15,102 bases of DNA, from the NCBI RefSeq assembly GCF_051960575.1, contig NZ_JBQCEE010000091.1, positions 1 to 15,102 on the forward strand, in the 5' to 3' direction. Each line of letters begins with the position of its first letter. Position 1 is the first letter of the stretch. Positions 8,349-15,102 of the stretch are shown here, in pieces. This stretch comes from JBQCEE01 sp051960575 (GTDB lineage Bacteria > Actinomycetota > Actinomycetes > Mycobacteriales > Jatrophihabitantaceae). Made by a program: the position numbers and the translations under genes. Below the pieces are notes generated by a model. It had not been told where the DNA came from. It saw only the letters and a list, made by a program, of their open reading frames with translations, and made no database searches.

Positions 8349-9239
8349 TTGAGCAGAGAGCAAGCCCTCGAGAAGGCGGCCGTCCTCGTCGACGCGCTGC
8401 CGTGGCTGCGGCACTTCCACGGCAAGATCGTCGTGGTCAAGTACGGCGGCAACGCGATGACCAGTCCGGAGCTGCAGGCCGCGTTCGCCGAGGACATCGT
8501 CTTCCTGCGCAACGTCGGCATCCGGCCGGTCGTCGTGCACGGCGGCGGCCCGCAGATCACCGAGCAGTTCGCGAAGAGCGGGCTCAAGTCCGAGTTCCGC
8601 GGCGGCCTGCGGGTCACCACGCCCGAGGCCATGACGATCGTGCGCATGGTGCTCACCGGCCAGGTGAACGGCGACATCGTCAACCTGCTGAACGACCACG
8701 GCCCCTTCGCCGTCGGACTCTCCGGTGAGGACGGTGGCCTGCTCACGGCCGAGCGCCGGCCCGCCATCGTCGACGGCCGGCCCGTCGACGTCGGGCTCGT
8801 CGGCGACGTCGTCGACGTCGACCCGGCGGTCGTCTACGCACTGCTCGAGGCCGGCAAGATCCCGGTGATCGCCACCGTGGCCCGCGGCAACGACCAGCAG
8901 TTCTACAACGTCAACGCCGACACCGCGGCGGCAGCGATCGCCGTCGGCCTCGGCGCCGAGAAGCTGGTGATGCTCACCGACGTCGAGGGCCTCTACGCCG
9001 ACTGGCCCGCGAGCGACGACATCATCAGCCAGATCACCGCCGACGAGCTCGCCGCGCTGCTGCCGACGCTGTCGAGCGGCATGGTGCCGAAGATGGAGGC
9101 CTGCCTGCGGGCGGTGCAGGGCGGCGTGCCGCGCGCCCACGTTCTCGACGGCCGCGTGCCGCACGCGCTGCTGCTCGAGGTGTTCACCAGTGAGGGCATC
9201 GGCACGATGGTGCTGCCCGGCGAGAAGGAGACGACATGA
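8349..9239 (+). CDS. argB: Acetylglutamate kinase, TTG start
   Basis: Phosphorylates N-acetylglutamate with ATP. The 296-residue amino acid kinase has KYGGNAM (31-37), GGGPQIT (65-71), FRGGLRVT (83-90), NGDIVNLLN (108-116), NVNADTAAAA (187-196), the LTDVEGLY segment and GMVPKM (244-249). An N-terminal helix (about 1-22) precedes the first strand and the C terminus reads HALLLEVFTSEGIGTMV. These are features of arginine-inhibited hexameric enzymes, which fits the ArgJ acetyl cycle, where ArgB is the expected feedback point (inference). The only usable start before the first conserved strand is TTG 8349: an in-frame TGA lies at 8334-8336 and the next ATG would remove KYGG. A modest GGGA sits upstream. 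The argJ–argB gap is 12 nt. Confidence 0.95.
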   Translation: MSREQALEKAAVLVDALPWLRHFHGKIVVVKYGGNAMTSPELQAAFAEDIVFLRNVGIRPVVVHGGGPQITEQFAKSGLKSEFRGGLRVTTPEAMTIVRMVLTGQVNGDIVNLLNDHGPFAVGLSGEDGGLLTAERRPAIVDGRPVDVGLVGDVVDVDPAVVYALLEAGKIPVIATVARGNDQQFYNVNADTAAAAIAVGLGAEKLVMLTDVEGLYADWPASDDIISQITADELAALLPTLSSGMVPKMEACLRAVQGGVPRAHVLDGRVPHALLLEVFTSEGIGTMVLPGEKETT

Positions 9240-10414
9240 CCGCACCCCGCTGGGAGGCGGTGATGATGCCGAACTACGGCACACCGCCGATCACCCTCGA
9301 CCACGGCGAGGGGGTCCGCGTCTGGGACACCGACGGCACCGAGTACCTCGACTTCATCGCCGGCATCGCCGTGTCGTCGCTGGGGCACGCCCACCCGGCG
9401 ATCGTCGCCGCCGTCTGCGAGCAGGTCGGCCGCCTCGCGCACACCTCGAACCTGGTGATGCACGAGCCGGGCGTCGGGCTGGCCGAACAGCTCGTCGCCA
9501 AGCTCGGCCTGCCCGCCCGCGTCTTCTTCGCGAACAGCGGCGCCGAGGCCAACGAGTGCGCGATCAAGATCGTGCGCAAGCACGGCAACGCGGCCGGTCG
9601 CAGCGAGATCGTCGCGACGCACCACAGCTTCCACGGGCGCACGCTCGGCGCACTGTCGATCACCGGCAACGCCGCCAAACGCACGCCGTTCGAGCCGCTA
9701 CCCGGCCCGGTCACCTTCGTCGACTACGGCGACGTCGACGCGCTGCGCGCCGCCGTCGGCCCGCAGACGGCCGCGGTCTTCACCGAACCCACCCTCGGCG
9801 AGGGCGGTGTCGTGCCACCGCCGGCCGGCTACCTCGCCCAGGTGCGCGAGGTGTGCGACGCCGCTGGCGCGCTGATGGTCGTCGACGAGGTGCAGAGCGG
9901 CATCGGCCGCACCGGCCACTGGTTCGTCTCGCAGGCCGAGGGGGTACGTCCCGACATCATCACGCTGGCCAAGGGGCTCGGTGGCGGCCTCCCGATCGGC
10001 GCCTGCCTCGGCATCGGCGCGGCCGGTACCGTCCTCGCCCCCGGCGACCACGGCAGCACCTTCGGCGGCAACCCGGTCTCGTGCGCGGCCGCGCTGGCGG
10101 TGCTCGAGACGATCGAGCGCGACCACCTGCTCGACCACGTCAAGCGGGTCGGCGAGCACCTCGCCGGCGCCCTCGACGGCCTCACCGGCCCACTCGTCGC
10201 CGGCAGCCGCGGCAGCGGCCTCTGGCGGGCCGTGGCGCTCACCGGTGACCACGCCGCGGGCGTCGAGCAGGCGGCCCGCGCGCGGGGCCTGCTCGTGAAC
10301 GCGGTCAAGCCGGACGCCCTGCGGCTCGCGCCCCCGCTCATCGTCACCGAGGCCGAGATCGACGCAGCGATCCCGCGCCTGCAACAGGCGTTGGACGAGG
10401 TGGCGCAGCAATGA
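9236..10414 (+). CDS. argD: Acetylornithine aminotransferase
   Basis: PLP-dependent class III aminotransferase that converts N-acetylglutamate semialdehyde plus glutamate to N-acetylornithine. Actinobacterial and enteric members may also serve lysine synthesis as the succinyldiaminopimelate aminotransferase. The 392-residue product shows LDFIAGIAVSSLGHAHP (38-54), ANSGAEANE (99-107) for the cofactor phosphate, HHSFHGRTLGALS (129-141), the PLP-ring Asp in VVDEVQSGIGRTG (D217) and the Schiff-base lysine K246 in LAKGLGGGLPIG. GSTFGGNP follows. The length is normal. ATG 9236 overlaps the argB stop (ATGA), and the stop overlaps argF in the same way, so translation of argB, argD and argF should be coupled. 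Confidence 0.96.
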   Translation: MTAPRWEAVMMPNYGTPPITLDHGEGVRVWDTDGTEYLDFIAGIAVSSLGHAHPAIVAAVCEQVGRLAHTSNLVMHEPGVGLAEQLVAKLGLPARVFFANSGAEANECAIKIVRKHGNAAGRSEIVATHHSFHGRTLGALSITGNAAKRTPFEPLPGPVTFVDYGDVDALRAAVGPQTAAVFTEPTLGEGGVVPPPAGYLAQVREVCDAAGALMVVDEVQSGIGRTGHWFVSQAEGVRPDIITLAKGLGGGLPIGACLGIGAAGTVLAPGDHGSTFGGNPVSCAAALAVLETIERDHLLDHVKRVGEHLAGALDGLTGPLVAGSRGSGLWRAVALTGDHAAGVEQAARARGLLVNAVKPDALRLAPPLIVTEAEIDAAIPRLQQALDEVAQQ

Positions 10415-11334
10415 CGCGACACTTCCTGCGCGACGACGACCTCGCCCCGGACGAGCTGCTCGAGGTGCTCGACCTCGCCGACACCATGAAGCGCGACCGC
10501 CTCGCCCACCGGCCCCTCGAGGGCCCGCGCGCCGTCGCGCTGCTGTTCGACAAGCCGACGCTGCGCACCCAGCTGTCCTTCTCGGTCGGCGTGTCCGAGC
10601 TCGGTGGCGCGCCGATCCTGGTCGACGGCGCCAAGGCCGGTGTCGGTGTGCGCGAGTCGATCGACGACGTCACCCGCGTGCTCGACCGGCAGGTGGCGGC
10701 GATCGTCTGGCGCACCTACGGCCACGACCGGATCGAGGCCATGGCGGCGATCAGCCGCGTGCCGGTCGTCAACGCCCTCACCGACTCGTTCCACCCGTGC
10801 CAGCTGCTGGCCGACCTTCAGACGATCCGCGAGCACAAGGGCCGCCTCGCCGGCCTGCACTTCGCCTACGTCGGCGACGCCGCCAACAACATGGCCCACT
10901 CGTACCTGCTCGCCGGCGCGTCGGCCGGGCTGCACGTCAGCCTCGCCGGTCCCGACGGTTACCAGCCGGACGCCTCGGTCGTCGACGACGCGCGGCGCCT
11001 CGCCGCCCGCACCCGCGGGTCGCTCACCCTGACGACCGACCCGGTGGCCGCCGTCGACGGCGCCGACGTCGTCGCCACCGACACCTGGGTATCGATGGGG
11101 CAGGAGTCCGAGAAGGCCGCGCGCGAGAAGCCGTTCCTGCCGTACGCCGTCACGCAACAGCTGTTGCAGAAGGCGCAGCCGGACGTCAGTGTGCTGCACT
11201 GCCTGCCGGCCTACCGCGACAGCGAGATCGCCACCGACGTGCTCGAGGGCCCGCACAGCATCGTCTGGGACGAGGCCGAGAACCGGCTGCACGCGCAGAA
11301 GGCGTTGCTCGCCTGGCTGCTGGAGCGTGCCTGA
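10411..11334 (+). CDS. argF: Ornithine carbamoyltransferase
   Basis: Makes citrulline from ornithine and carbamoyl phosphate. At 307 residues it is standard for actinobacterial ArgF. The N terminus TRHFLRDDDL is typical of the group. Conserved blocks are VWRTYGHDR (99-107), the FHPCQLLADL carbamoyl-phosphate/ornithine region (127-136), GDAANNMAHSYLL (155-167), DTWVSMGQE (224-232), the HCLP loop (263-266) and the C-terminal WDEAENRLHAQKALLAWLL. The phosphate-binding loop, classically S-T-R-T-R, reads K48-P-T-L-R-T-Q54 here, keeping the central Arg-Thr but changing three flanking positions. The remaining signature leaves ornithine as the likely substrate. Acetyl- or succinylornithine specificity is less likely beside argJ. 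The stop TGA shares its last base with the argR ATG. Confidence 0.94.
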   Translation: MTRHFLRDDDLAPDELLEVLDLADTMKRDRLAHRPLEGPRAVALLFDKPTLRTQLSFSVGVSELGGAPILVDGAKAGVGVRESIDDVTRVLDRQVAAIVWRTYGHDRIEAMAAISRVPVVNALTDSFHPCQLLADLQTIREHKGRLAGLHFAYVGDAANNMAHSYLLAGASAGLHVSLAGPDGYQPDASVVDDARRLAARTRGSLTLTTDPVAAVDGADVVATDTWVSMGQESEKAAREKPFLPYAVTQQLLQKAQPDVSVLHCLPAYRDSEIATDVLEGPHSIVWDEAENRLHAQKALLAWLLERA

Positions 11335-11873
11335 TGGCCACCGTCCGCAAGCGCACCGCGCCGAGGCGCGCGAGCGTGCACGACATCACCGCCACCCGGG
11401 CCGCACGGCACGACCGCATCAAGGCGATCCTCGCGCAGCAGCCGGTGCGCTCGCAGGCCGAACTCGCGGCCGCCCTCGAGGCCGGCGGCATGTCGGTCAC
11501 CCAGGCCACGCTGTCGCGCGACCTCGACGAGCTCGGCGCGGTGAAGCTGCGCTCGCCCGACGGCGGCCTGCCGGTGTACGTCGTGCCGCACGACGACGCG
11601 CTGCTCGCCGCGCGACGCGCCGACGACGACCCGCCGCAGCGGCTGGCCCGGCTGCTCGGCGAGCTGCTCGTCTCGGCCGAGGCGTCGGCCAACCTCATCG
11701 TCCTGCGCACGCCGTCCGGCGCCGCCAACTTCCTCGCCAGCGCGCTCGACCGTGCGCGCCTGCCGGAGGTGCTCGGCACCGTCGCGGGCGACGACACCAT
11801 CCTCGTCATCAGCCGTGACCCGGCCGGCGGCGACGCCCTGGCCGCGCGCCTCGTCGCGCTGGCCTCGTCATGA
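11334..11873 (+). CDS. argR: Arginine repressor
   Basis: Arginine-responsive transcriptional regulator of the ArgR/AhrC family, expected to act as a hexamer with L-arginine as co-repressor. The 179-residue product has a basic N-terminal tail (1-24), an N-terminal winged-helix domain (about 25-90) with the recognition segment SVTQATLSRDLDELG, and a C-terminal oligomerisation and arginine-binding domain (about 100-179) containing GTVAGDDTILVI, whose Asp pair is the arginine contact in the family. ATG 11334 shares a base with the argF stop (TGATG). It is encoded inside the operon it should control. The ARG-box-like sequence at 6160-6177 is its probable target, which would make the circuit autoregulatory (inference). 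Confidence 0.95.
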   Translation: MATVRKRTAPRRASVHDITATRAARHDRIKAILAQQPVRSQAELAAALEAGGMSVTQATLSRDLDELGAVKLRSPDGGLPVYVVPHDDALLAARRADDDPPQRLARLLGELLVSAEASANLIVLRTPSGAANFLASALDRARLPEVLGTVAGDDTILVISRDPAGGDALAARLVALASS

Positions 11874-11875
11874 AC

Positions 11876-11880
11876 AGGAG
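11876..11880 (+). promoter_or_regulatory. Ribosome binding site of argG
   Basis: AGGAG lies 9 nt before GTG 11890, in the 16-nt gap after argR. It fixes the GTG as the argG start even though the frame is open further upstream. It is the clearest Shine-Dalgarno in the arg operon, at the only junction besides argJ–argB where the genes do not overlap. Confidence 0.8.
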
Positions 11881-11889
11881 CTCCCACCC

Positions 11890-13323
11890 GTGAGCAAGGT
11901 CCTCACATCCCTGCCCGTCGGCGAACGCGTCGGCATCGCCTTCTCCGGCGGCCTCGACACGTCCGTCGCCGTCGCGTGGATGCGCAGCAAGGGCGCCGTG
12001 CCGTGCACGTACACCGCCGACATCGGCCAGTACGACGAACCCGACATCAGCGGCGTGCCCGACCGTGCGCGGCAGTACGGCGCCGAGGTCGCCCGCGCCG
12101 TCGACTGCCGCCGCGAACTGGTCGAGGAGGGTCTCGCCGCCCTCGCCTGCGGTGCCTTCCACATCCGCTCCGCGGGCCGCGTGTACTTCAACACCACGCC
12201 GCTCGGCCGCGCCGTCACCGGCACCCTGCTCGTCCGGGCGATGCAGTCCGACGACGTGCACATCTGGGGTGACGGCTCGACGTTCAAGGGCAACGACATC
12301 GAACGCTTCTACCGCTACGGGCTGCTCGCCAACCCCGGGCTGCGAATCTACAAGCCGTGGCTGGACGCCGACTTCGTGCACGAGCTCGGCGGTCGCGCCG
12401 AGATGAGCCAGTGGCTCGTCGAGCACGACCTGCCCTACCGCGACAGCACCGAGAAGGCCTACTCGACGGACGCGAACATCTGGGGCGCCACGCACGAGGC
12501 CAAGACCCTCGAGCACCTCGACGTCTCGCTCGAGACCGTCGAACCGATCATGGGCGTGAAGTTCTGGGACCCCTCGGTGTCCATCGACAGCGAGGACGTC
12601 ACCGTCGAGTTCGACGCCGGCCGCCCCGTCGCGATCAACGGTCAATTCTTCGACGAGCCGGTCGCACTGGTGCACGAGGCGAACACCATCGGTGGACGTC
12701 ACGGGCTCGGCATGTCCGACCAGATCGAGAACCGCATCATCGAGGCGAAGTCGCGCGGCATCTACGAGGCGCCGGGCATGGCGCTGCTCTGGATCGCCTA
12801 CGAGCGGCTGCTCAACGCGATCCACAACGAGGACACCATCGCCAACTACCACCAGGAGGGTCGTCGCCTGGGGCGCCTGCTCTACGAGGGCCGGTGGCTC
12901 GACCCGCAGGCGCTCATGCTGCGCGAGTCGATCCAGCGCTGGGTCGCCTCGCTCGTCACCGGGTCGGTGGCCCTGCGCCTGCGCCGCGGCGAGGACTACA
13001 CGGTGCTCGACACCCGCGGGCCCGCGCTGTCCTACAGCCCGGAGAAGCTGTCGATGGAGCGCACCGAGAACGCCGCCTTCGGCCCGGTCGACCGCATCGG
13101 CCAGCTCACCATGCGCAACCTCGACATCGCCGACTCGCGCTCGAAGCTCGAGCAGTACGCGGGTTCGTCCGGCGCGCTGCTCGGCCGCTCGCACCTGTTC
13201 GGCGAGCTCGAGGCGGCGGCGCTCGCCGAGAGCGGCGCCGACAAGATCATCGCCAACCCCGAGGGGCCGGCCGCCGACGAGGCCGCGCTCGACCACGCAG
13301 CCCTGGAGTCCGGCGTTGACTGA
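11890..13323 (+). CDS. argG: Argininosuccinate synthase, type 2 (E. coli-like long form)
   Basis: Joins citrulline and aspartate with ATP to form argininosuccinate. The 477-residue product carries the PP-loop AFSGGLDTS (17-25) and the long-form blocks YFNTTPLGRAVTGTLL, WGDGSTFKGNDIERFYRYGLL, YSTDANIWGATHEAKTLE, MGVKFWDPSVSID, GRHGLGMSDQIENRIIEAKS and ALLWIAYERLL. These match the E. coli enzyme closely rather than the roughly 400-residue type 1 enzyme of M. tuberculosis. Streptomyces is, as I recall, another actinomycete with type 2. It extends about 30 residues beyond the E. coli length, with an acidic/alanine-rich C-terminal tail. Start GTG 11890 follows AGGAG. The last eight bases overlap argH. 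Confidence 0.95.
   Translation: MSKVLTSLPVGERVGIAFSGGLDTSVAVAWMRSKGAVPCTYTADIGQYDEPDISGVPDRARQYGAEVARAVDCRRELVEEGLAALACGAFHIRSAGRVYFNTTPLGRAVTGTLLVRAMQSDDVHIWGDGSTFKGNDIERFYRYGLLANPGLRIYKPWLDADFVHELGGRAEMSQWLVEHDLPYRDSTEKAYSTDANIWGATHEAKTLEHLDVSLETVEPIMGVKFWDPSVSIDSEDVTVEFDAGRPVAINGQFFDEPVALVHEANTIGGRHGLGMSDQIENRIIEAKSRGIYEAPGMALLWIAYERLLNAIHNEDTIANYHQEGRRLGRLLYEGRWLDPQALMLRESIQRWVASLVTGSVALRLRRGEDYTVLDTRGPALSYSPEKLSMERTENAAFGPVDRIGQLTMRNLDIADSRSKLEQYAGSSGALLGRSHLFGELEAAALAESGADKIIANPEGPAADEAALDHAALESGVD
13305..13308 (+). promoter_or_regulatory. Ribosome binding site deciding the argH TTG start
   Basis: GGAG inside the 3' end of argG lies 7 nt before TTG 13316. No ATG or GTG in the argH frame lies near the conserved N terminus, so this spacing supports the TTG as the true start. 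Confidence 0.6.
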
Positions 13324-14740
13324 GCCGTCCACCCCCACCGCCCTCTGGGGCGGACGCTTCCGCAGCGGCCCGTCCGACGCCCTCACCGCGCTGTCGGTGT
13401 CGGTGCACTTCGACTGGCGTCTGGCCGCCTACGACCTGCGGGCGTCGAAGGCCCACGCCCGCGTGCTGCACCGCGCCGGCCTCCTCACCGACGACGAGGC
13501 GACGCGCATGCTGCTCGCTCTCGACGAGATCGCCGGGCAGGTCGCGCGCGGCGAGTTCCGGCCGACGGTCGCCGACGAGGACGTGCACACCGCGCTCGAG
13601 CGGGCGCTGCTCGAGCGGCTCGGCACCCTCGGCGGCAAGCTGCGCGCCGGACGCAGCCGCAACGACCAGGTCGCCACCGACCTGCGGCTCTATCTGCGTG
13701 ACCACGTGCGCCGCATCGTCGTCGAGATCGCCGAGCTCGAGTCGGCGCTGATCGGCCAGGCCGAGCAGCACGCCGAGGTCGCGATGCCCGGCATGACCCA
13801 CCTGCAGCACGCGCAACCCGTGCTACTCGGTCATCACCTGCTCGCCCACGCCCACGCGCTCGCGCGCGACGTCGACCGGCTGCAGGACTGGGACCGTCGC
13901 GCCGCGGTCAGCCCGCTCGGCTCGGGCGCGCTGGCTGGGTCGTCCCTGCCGCTCGACCCCGAGGCCGTCGCGGCCGAGCTCGGCTTCGACCGCCCGGCCG
14001 CCAACTCGATCGATGCCGTCTCCGACCGCGACTTCGCCGCGGAGTTCCTCTTCGCCACCGCGCTGCTCGGCGTGCACCTGTCGCGCATCGGCGAGGAGAT
14101 CATCCTCTGGACGACGCCGGAGTTCGGCTGGGCGAAGCTCGACGACGCCTGGTCGACCGGGTCGTCGATCATGCCGCAGAAGAAGAACCCCGACATCGCC
14201 GAGCTGGCGCGTGGCAAGTCCGGCCGGCTCATCGGCAACCTCACCGGCCTGCTGGCGACGCTGAAGGGCCTGCCGCTCGCGTACGACCGCGACCTGCAGG
14301 AGGACAAGGAGCCGGTCTTCGACACCGTCGACCAGCTGCTCATGCTGCTGCCCGCGGTCACCGGTCTCGTCCGCACGCTCACCTTCGACACCGCGCGGCT
14401 CACGGCAGCGGCGCCGGCAGGGTTCGCGCTCGCCACCGACGTCGCCGAGTGGCTCGTTCGCGAGGGCGTGCCCTTCCGCGAGGCCCACGAGATCAGCGGC
14501 GCCTTCGTCTCGTACTGCGAGCAGCGCGGCGTCGACCTGCCCGATCTCAGCGACGAGCAGCTGGCCGAGGTCGACCCGCGGCTGACGCCGGCGGTGCGCT
14601 CGGTGCTGTCCGTCGACGGCGCCCTGCGCGCCCGGTCGGCCGTCGGCGGCACGTCGCCCGACCGCGTCGCCGAGCAGCGCCGCGCGCTCGACGAGGCGGT
14701 GCACCAGCAGGTCGCCTGGGCGGCGGGCCCCGACCGGTGA
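13316..14740 (+). CDS. argH: Argininosuccinate lyase, TTG start
   Basis: Last step of arginine synthesis: splits argininosuccinate into arginine and fumarate. The 474-residue product belongs to the fumarase/aspartase superfamily. It has ALWGGRF near the N terminus (9-15), DEDVHTALE (87-95), GKLRAGRSRNDQVATD (107-122), the catalytic His162 in MTHLQHAQPV (160-169), AVSPLGSGALAGSSLPLD (197-214), and the flexible signature loop GSSIMPQKKNPD (282-293) bearing the catalytic serine. The length is normal. TTG 13316 is chosen because it directly precedes the usual N terminus and has GGAG 7 nt upstream. This overlaps argG by 8 nt (TTGACTGA). The frame is open far upstream only as argG shadow. The stop overlaps the glycosylase start. 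Confidence 0.95.
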   Translation: MTEPSTPTALWGGRFRSGPSDALTALSVSVHFDWRLAAYDLRASKAHARVLHRAGLLTDDEATRMLLALDEIAGQVARGEFRPTVADEDVHTALERALLERLGTLGGKLRAGRSRNDQVATDLRLYLRDHVRRIVVEIAELESALIGQAEQHAEVAMPGMTHLQHAQPVLLGHHLLAHAHALARDVDRLQDWDRRAAVSPLGSGALAGSSLPLDPEAVAAELGFDRPAANSIDAVSDRDFAAEFLFATALLGVHLSRIGEEIILWTTPEFGWAKLDDAWSTGSSIMPQKKNPDIAELARGKSGRLIGNLTGLLATLKGLPLAYDRDLQEDKEPVFDTVDQLLMLLPAVTGLVRTLTFDTARLTAAAPAGFALATDVAEWLVREGVPFREAHEISGAFVSYCEQRGVDLPDLSDEQLAEVDPRLTPAVRSVLSVDGALRARSAVGGTSPDRVAEQRRALDEAVHQQVAWAAGPDR

Positions 14741-15102
14741 CCGTCGCGCGCGGGCGGCTCACCGCGACCGCGGTGACGCTCGCGCCCCGGCTGCTCGGCG
14801 CCGTCCTCGTGTCCGAGGTCGGCGGCGTCGAGGTCGCCGTCCGGCTCACCGAGGTCGAGGCCTCCGAGGGGGCCGACGACCCGGCGTCGCACGCCTTCCG
14901 CGGACGCACCGCCCGCAACGCGGTGATGTCCGGCGAGGCCGGCCACCTCTACTGCTACTTCACCTACGGCATGCACTGGTGCGCGAACGTCGTCTGTGGT
15001 GAGCCCGGCCGGGCGTCGGCGGTCCTGCTGCGCGCCGCCGAGGTCGTGCGGGGCGTCGACGTCGCGCGCGACCGGCGGGCCGCGGCGCGCAGCGAGCGCG
15101 AC
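14737..15102 (+). CDS. 3-methyladenine DNA glycosylase (AAG/Mpg family), partial
   Basis: Base-excision repair enzyme of the AAG family that removes alkylated purines. Only the first 122 residues are in the window and the frame is open at the right edge. GTG 14737 lies in the argH stop (GTGA). Seen in order: PRLLGAVLV (17-25), TEVEASEGADDPASHAFRGRTARN (38-61 region), LYCYFTYGMHWCANVVCG (71-88) and AVLLRAAE (95-102). By comparison with human AAG, E41 corresponds to catalytic E125, H52 to H136, Y74 to Y159, Y77 to Y162, N84 to N169 and R99 to R182. The stacking Tyr127 is Ser43 here. In M. tuberculosis, mpg also lies a little downstream of the arg cluster, beside tyrS (from memory), so tyrS may follow beyond the window. 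Confidence 0.9.
   Translation, partial: MTVARGRLTATAVTLAPRLLGAVLVSEVGGVEVAVRLTEVEASEGADDPASHAFRGRTARNAVMSGEAGHLYCYFTYGMHWCANVVCGEPGRASAVLLRAAEVVRGVDVARDRRAAARSERD

Noticed and set aside
8785..8822. GACGTC/GTCGAC repeats in argB resembling an operator array
   Set aside because: They follow the codons of consecutive Val and Asp residues in the conserved protein and are common across this genome's coding sequence.
7347..9284. Long minus-strand open frame of 645 codons opposite argJ and argB
   Set aside because: It is antisense to two clear genes and its translation is low-complexity and rich in Arg, Val, Gly and Asp, as expected from GC-rich codons read backwards. No domain is recognisable.
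11809..13386. Minus-strand open frame of 525 codons opposite argG
   Set aside because: It is a shadow of argG third-position GC bias, with no family features.

Overview
The window is a compact, very GC-rich, entirely plus-strand stretch of bacterial housekeeping DNA. Gene order and protein families point to a high-GC actinomycete (Actinomycetota). The pheST – argCJBDFRGH order, the actinobacterial style of PheS, ArgF and ArgR, and overlapping stop/start codons are what I know from organisms such as Mycobacterium tuberculosis. I cannot name a genus from the sequence alone.

Layout: (1) 1-174, a leader with no certain gene, then pheS and pheT (175-3755), the two subunits of phenylalanyl-tRNA synthetase, overlapping by 4 nt. 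(2) A 76-nt gap with a strong bipartite hairpin (3775-3824), then two adjacent CNNM/CorC-type membrane proteins (3832-6146). The first has the full DUF21–CBS–CorC_HlyC layout. The second stops after the CBS pair. (3) A 28-nt AT-richer gap holding a probable leaderless promoter and an arginine-operator-like sequence, then the complete acetyl-cycle arginine operon argC-argJ-argB-argD-argF-argR-argG-argH (6175-14740). Almost every junction overlaps or is nearly contiguous. (4) A 3-methyladenine DNA glycosylase (AAG/Mpg family) starts inside the argH stop codon and runs off the window end.

The arginine genes form a closed pathway. ArgJ recycles the acetyl group from N-acetylornithine onto glutamate. 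ArgB phosphorylates N-acetylglutamate, ArgC reduces the phosphate and ArgD transaminates the semialdehyde. ArgJ releases ornithine, ArgF carbamoylates it, and ArgG and ArgH convert citrulline to arginine. ArgR, encoded within the operon, is the expected arginine-dependent repressor.

No mobile element, CRISPR array, RNA gene or phage feature is visible, and I see no clearly novel system. The points worth a second look are protein-level deviations (ArgC active-site motif, PheS cysteine pairs, ArgF carbamoyl-phosphate loop, AAG active-site Ser, exchanged residues in the CNNM pair), the type-2 (E. coli-like) ArgG inside an actinobacterial arg operon, two TTG starts, the argC control region and the hairpin after pheT.
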